This document shows positions 5,656 through 8,091 of a stretch of 8,091 bases of DNA, one piece after another. Source of the DNA: Holophagaceae bacterium (lineage in GTDB: Bacteria > Acidobacteriota > Holophagae > Holophagales > Holophagaceae); contig PMJK01000016.1 of the NCBI GenBank assembly GCA_003158505.1, forward strand, positions 13,684 to 21,774. The letters run 5' to 3'. Each line of letters begins with the position of its first letter. The stretch's first letter is position 1. The notes under the pieces were generated by a model, which had not been told where the DNA came from, did no database searches, and saw nothing but the letters and a program-made list of their open reading frames with translations. Both the position numbers and the translations under genes were made by a program.

Positions 5656-6387
5656 ATGAACCTTCCCAGCCACTCCCGCCCCCTTCTCGGCCCTGACACC
5701 GCCTCCAAGACGCTCTTGGTGGCGGAGGATGACCGGTCCACGCTGAGCCTCTACCGGGCCGGGCTGAAGGGCCTCCAGGGCTTCAAGATCCTCATGGCCG
5801 AGAACGGCGGCCAGGCCCTGGAGATGCTCCGGCAGGAGCCCGTTCACGTCCTGGTGACCGACCTGAACATGCCCGTGATGGACGGCTTCAACCTGATTGC
5901 CAAGGCGAGCCGCTTCTATCCCCAGGTGCCCATCATCGTGATGACCGGCCTTGACGAGAGCCAGCACCTGAACACGCCCCTGCAGCTCGGCGCCATCCGG
6001 ATCCTCACCAAGCCGCCCCGCCTCACCATCCTCATGGATGCCATCCGCGCCGCCGCAGCGTTCCAGCCCGCGGGCATGGTCCGGGGGATCGGACTGAACA
6101 GCATCCTCCAGCTGCTCGACTGGGAGAAGAAGTCCTGCACCCTCACGGTCAAATCCGAGGCCGGCATGGGACTGATGTATCTGAAACGGGGCGAGGTGGT
6201 GCATGCCGCCTACCGGGCCATCGAGGGCCTGCCCGCCGCCTACGAGATTCTCTCCTGGGACCGTCCCGACATCGAGTTCGTGGAAACCTGCCGGGTGGAA
6301 CGTACCATCGAGCTGCCTCTGACCGAGCTCCTGCTGAACGCGGCCATGGTGTCGGACCACCGGCGCCCGGAGTTCGGCGAGGCCTGA
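5656..6387 (+). CDS. Response regulator with N-terminal receiver and C-terminal DUF4388 domain
   Basis: A 243-residue cytosolic signalling protein. The receiver domain (~18-135) has all key residues: the acidic pair D25/D26, phospho-acceptor D69 in VTDLNMPVMDG, T97 in IVMTG and K119 in LTKPP. Residues ~140-230 form a DUF4388 (PATAN-type) domain, beginning G144-IGLNSILQLLDWEKKSCTL and containing the glycine turn LKRGEVVHAAY. Such domains occur on response regulators of gliding myxobacteria, cyanobacteria and Acidobacteriota and are thought to bind protein partners rather than DNA, so the output is probably protein-protein. No histidine kinase is encoded nearby, making this an orphan regulator. 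The gene starts 32 nt after the GH113-like stop and could share its transcript. ATG 5656 lacks a clear Shine-Dalgarno; family alignment fits this start, with a ~17-residue N-terminal tail before the receiver. Confidence 0.85.
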   Translation: MNLPSHSRPLLGPDTASKTLLVAEDDRSTLSLYRAGLKGLQGFKILMAENGGQALEMLRQEPVHVLVTDLNMPVMDGFNLIAKASRFYPQVPIIVMTGLDESQHLNTPLQLGAIRILTKPPRLTILMDAIRAAAAFQPAGMVRGIGLNSILQLLDWEKKSCTLTVKSEAGMGLMYLKRGEVVHAAYRAIEGLPAAYEILSWDRPDIEFVETCRVERTIELPLTELLLNAAMVSDHRRPEFGEA

Positions 6388-6414
6388 CACCTTCAACGGG
6401 TGCAGGGTCGGGCA

Positions 6415-6452
6415 TTGGTCAAAAAATGACCTGATTTGGTTAAAAAATAACC
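6415..6452. promoter_or_regulatory. Twin 15-bp dyads, candidate operators of the DUF1015-serA operon
   Basis: TTGGTCAAAAAATGACC (6415-6431) and TTGGTTAAAAAATAACC (6436-6452) are repeated with a period of 21 bp, about two helical turns, so both face the same side of DNA. Each contains a dyad GGTYA-N5-TRACC (6417-6431 and 6438-6452). The copies differ at two positions, and the changes are symmetric (C with G in one, T with A in the other), so dyad symmetry is kept. They lie 82 nt or more upstream of ATG 6534. This is the arrangement expected for cooperative binding of a dimeric regulator. A weak -10-like AATAAT occurs at 6483-6488; I cannot place a promoter firmly. Confidence 0.55.
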
Positions 6453-6499
6453 TTTGGGTCCGCCAAGGATCGGCGATCGGGGAATAATGGCCACCGTGC

Positions 6500-6514
6500 G
6501 GCCCCGTCGGGGCC
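6500..6514 (+). other. Small GC hairpin in the 5' leader of the DUF1015 gene
   Basis: GGCCCC (6500-6505), loop GTC, GGGGCC (6509-6514) forms a 6-bp perfect GC stem ending 7 nt before the ribosome binding site. It could influence translation, but such short stems are also expected by chance in DNA this GC-rich. Confidence 0.3.
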
Positions 6515-6521
6515 CCTTCCC

Positions 6522-6528
6522 AGGTAGG
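6522..6528 (+). promoter_or_regulatory. Ribosome binding site deciding the start at ATG 6534
   Basis: AGGTAGG ends 5 nt before ATG 6534. The in-frame GTG at 6528 overlaps this site and would have no Shine-Dalgarno at proper distance, so ATG 6534 is preferred. Confidence 0.65.
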
Positions 6529-6533
6529 TGTCC

Positions 6534-7772
6534 ATGTCCCAGCTGAAGCCTTTCCGCGCCTACCGCCCCCGGCCTGAGCTGGCCGCGCAAGTGGCGGCCG
6601 TTCCCTACGACGTGGTGAACACCCAGGAGGCCGCCGAGCTGGCCAAGGGCAACCCCTTCTCCTTCCTCCATGTGGGCCGACCCGAGATCGACCTGCCCCC
6701 CGGCACCGATGTCCACTCGGACGCGGTCTACGCCAAGGGTGTGTCCAACCTCCGCGCCCTCATCGGGAACGGCTCCCTCTTCCGCGAGAACACCCCCTGC
6801 CTCTACGTCTACCAGCAGCGCATGGGCGATCACGTACAGGCCGGACTGGTGGGCCTCTGCTCCGTCGAGGAATACGAGACGGGCCAGATCAAGCGCCACG
6901 AGTTCACCCGCAAGGACAAGGAGGACGACCGCACCCGCCATGTGACCGAGCAGGCCGCCAACGCCGAACCCGTCTTCCTCACCTACAAGGCCGTGCCCTA
7001 CATCGACCACATCGTGAACGACATCCGGAAGCAGCTCCCGGTCTATGACATCGTCACGCCGGACGGCATCGGCCATACCGTGTGGGTCGTCTCCGGCGAG
7101 ACCGTGGTCTACGAGCTGGTCCATCTCTTCAACGGCGTGGAAGCCCTCTACATCGCCGACGGCCACCACCGCACCGCCGCGGCCATCCGCTACGGCCAGG
7201 CCCGCCGCGCCGCCGAAGGACCGGGGAGCGGCGAGGAACCCTTCGAAAGCTTCATGGCCGTGGTCTTCCCCCACGACCAGCTGAAGATCATGGACTACAA
7301 CCGCGTGGTGAAGGACCTCAACGGCCTGAGCCAGGAGGCCTTCCTCGCCAAGGTCCGGGAGAAGTTCGAGGTCGCCGGGTCGGCCCACCGCGCACCCCAG
7401 GCACCCACCACCTTCGGAATGTACCTCGGCGGCACCTGGTACGAACTGAAGGCCAAGCCCGGCAGCTTCCCCGCCAGCGATCCCGTGCGCGGCCTCGACG
7501 TGAGCATCCTCCAGGAAAACCTGCTGGGTCCCATCCTCGGCATCGACGACCCCCGCACCAACACCCGCATCGACTTCGTGGGCGGCATCCGCGGCATGGA
7601 CGAGCTGGAACGCCGGGTGAAAGAAGGCTATGCGGTGGCCTTCGCGGTCTATCCCACGTCGCTGACCCAGCTCATGTCCGTGGCCGATGCCGGCGAGGTC
7701 ATGCCCCCCAAGTCCACCTGGTTCGAACCCAAGCTGCGCTCCGGGCTGCTGGTCCGCATGTACGAAGACTGA
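6534..7772 (+). CDS. DUF1015 family protein, probably linked to serine metabolism
   Basis: A 412-residue soluble protein that I recognise as DUF1015 throughout. Landmarks are the N-terminal KPFRAYRP with P24-Y-D-V-V28, the charged R121-H-E-F-T-R-K-D-K-E-D-D-R-T134, and I207-A-D209-G-H-H-R213-TAAA, followed by FMAVVFPHDQLKIMDYNRVVKDL and, near the C-terminus, a region ending PPKSTWFEPKLRSGLLVRMYED. The D-G-H-H-R motif resembles the one in ParB/Srx-fold proteins, including free-serine kinases such as archaeal SerK and SbnI; that relation is my inference. The biochemical role of DUF1015 is not established as far as I know. It sits 11 nt upstream of a serA-like gene, and from memory DUF1015 often accompanies serA and serC, so a step of phosphoserine/serine metabolism is the best guess. 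A clean Shine-Dalgarno and candidate operators precede it. Confidence 0.85.
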   Translation: MSQLKPFRAYRPRPELAAQVAAVPYDVVNTQEAAELAKGNPFSFLHVGRPEIDLPPGTDVHSDAVYAKGVSNLRALIGNGSLFRENTPCLYVYQQRMGDHVQAGLVGLCSVEEYETGQIKRHEFTRKDKEDDRTRHVTEQAANAEPVFLTYKAVPYIDHIVNDIRKQLPVYDIVTPDGIGHTVWVVSGETVVYELVHLFNGVEALYIADGHHRTAAAIRYGQARRAAEGPGSGEEPFESFMAVVFPHDQLKIMDYNRVVKDLNGLSQEAFLAKVREKFEVAGSAHRAPQAPTTFGMYLGGTWYELKAKPGSFPASDPVRGLDVSILQENLLGPILGIDDPRTNTRIDFVGGIRGMDELERRVKEGYAVAFAVYPTSLTQLMSVADAGEVMPPKSTWFEPKLRSGLLVRMYED

Positions 7773-7783
7773 CGGGAGTTCCC

Positions 7784-8091
7784 ATGCACATCCTCATCGC
7801 CGACGCCTTTGACGCCAAGCTGCCCGAACGCCTCGCCGCCTTCGGTACGGTCAGCAGCGACCTGGCCACCCTTCCCCAGGCCCAGGTCCTCCTGGTCCGT
7901 TCCAAGACCAAGGTCGATGCCGACCTCATCGCCAAGGCTCCGAACCTCAAGCTCGTGATCCGCGGTGGCGTGGGCATGGACAACGTGGACAAGAAGCTCT
8001 GCGCCGAGAAGGGCATCAAGGCCATGAACACGCCCCGGGCCAGCAGCGTGGCCGTGGCCGAAATGGCCATGGCCTTCATGGTGGCCATCCC
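7784..8091 (+). CDS. serA: D-3-phosphoglycerate dehydrogenase-like 2-hydroxyacid dehydrogenase (5' part, cut by window edge)
   Basis: The first 102 codons of a gene running off the window. GGGAG (7774-7778) sits 5 nt before ATG 7784, and only 11 nt separate it from the DUF1015 stop, so the two are almost certainly co-transcribed. The fragment is the N-terminal substrate-binding half of a D-isomer-specific 2-hydroxyacid dehydrogenase: MHILIADAFD, VLLVRSKTKVD, then L-V-I-R-G-G-V-G-M-D-N-V-D and K-G-I-K-A-M-N-T-P, ending in SVAVAEMAMAFMVAI. These match SerA, which oxidises 3-phosphoglycerate to 3-phosphohydroxypyruvate as the first step of serine synthesis. The NAD-binding domain, catalytic Arg/Glu/His and any ACT regulatory domain lie outside the window. 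Another 2-hydroxyacid dehydrogenase is possible, but the DUF1015 neighbour favours SerA. Confidence 0.75.
   Translation, partial: MHILIADAFDAKLPERLAAFGTVSSDLATLPQAQVLLVRSKTKVDADLIAKAPNLKLVIRGGVGMDNVDKKLCAEKGIKAMNTPRASSVAVAEMAMAFMVAI

Noticed and set aside
6528..6530. GTG start for the DUF1015 gene two codons upstream
   Set aside because: It overlaps the AGGTAGG ribosome binding site that is properly spaced for ATG 6534.
6393..7388. Open frame on the - strand (331 codons) opposite the DUF1015 gene, running through the twin dyads
   Set aside because: Val/Gly/Asp/His-rich shadow; its tail is merely the translated operator repeat, and the + strand frame is a recognisable DUF1015 protein.

Overview
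This 8.1 kb window is a GC-rich (about two-thirds G+C by eye) bacterial chromosomal segment. It carries six protein genes, all on the + strand; the last is cut by the window edge. No tRNA, rRNA, transposase, phage gene or CRISPR array is visible. GC-rich codon use, a response regulator fused to DUF4388, a DUF1015 gene directly upstream of a SerA-type dehydrogenase, and tandem short-unit intergenic repeats together suggest a free-living environmental bacterium. Acidobacteriota (Holophaga/Geothrix-like) is my best guess, with a myxobacterial or deltaproteobacterial relative as the alternative. This is an inference from gene content; there is no marker gene to prove it.

Layout: positions 1-177 hold a short inverted-repeat element. 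178-1062 encodes a divergent beta-hydroxyacid dehydrogenase. 1063-1234 is a spacer with a 9-bp hairpin. 1235-2701 encodes a polytopic HGSNAT-like membrane acyltransferase. 2702-3012 is a gene-free spacer filled mostly by a second inverted-repeat element of about 215 bp. 3013-4260 encodes a CNNM/CorC-type membrane protein with CBS domains. 4261-4363 is almost completely occupied by three abutting hairpins. 4364-5623 encodes a membrane-anchored GH113-like glycoside hydrolase. 5656-6387 encodes a receiver-DUF4388 response regulator. 6388-6533 is a regulatory-looking spacer with two 15-bp dyads 21 bp apart. 6534-7772 encodes a DUF1015 protein, followed after 11 nt by the start of a serA-like gene (7784 to the edge).

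Functionally, the clearest unit is DUF1015-serA, very probably an operon for the phosphorylated serine pathway, with the twin dyads as candidate operators. The membrane acyltransferase and the GH113-like enzyme could both act on envelope or exported glycans, but they are not adjacent and a joint role is speculative. The most unusual signals are in non-coding DNA: the three-hairpin leader, the symmetric twin operators and the two inverted-repeat elements. The best lead on protein function is the DGHHR motif of the DUF1015 protein, which resembles ParB/SerK-type free-serine kinases.
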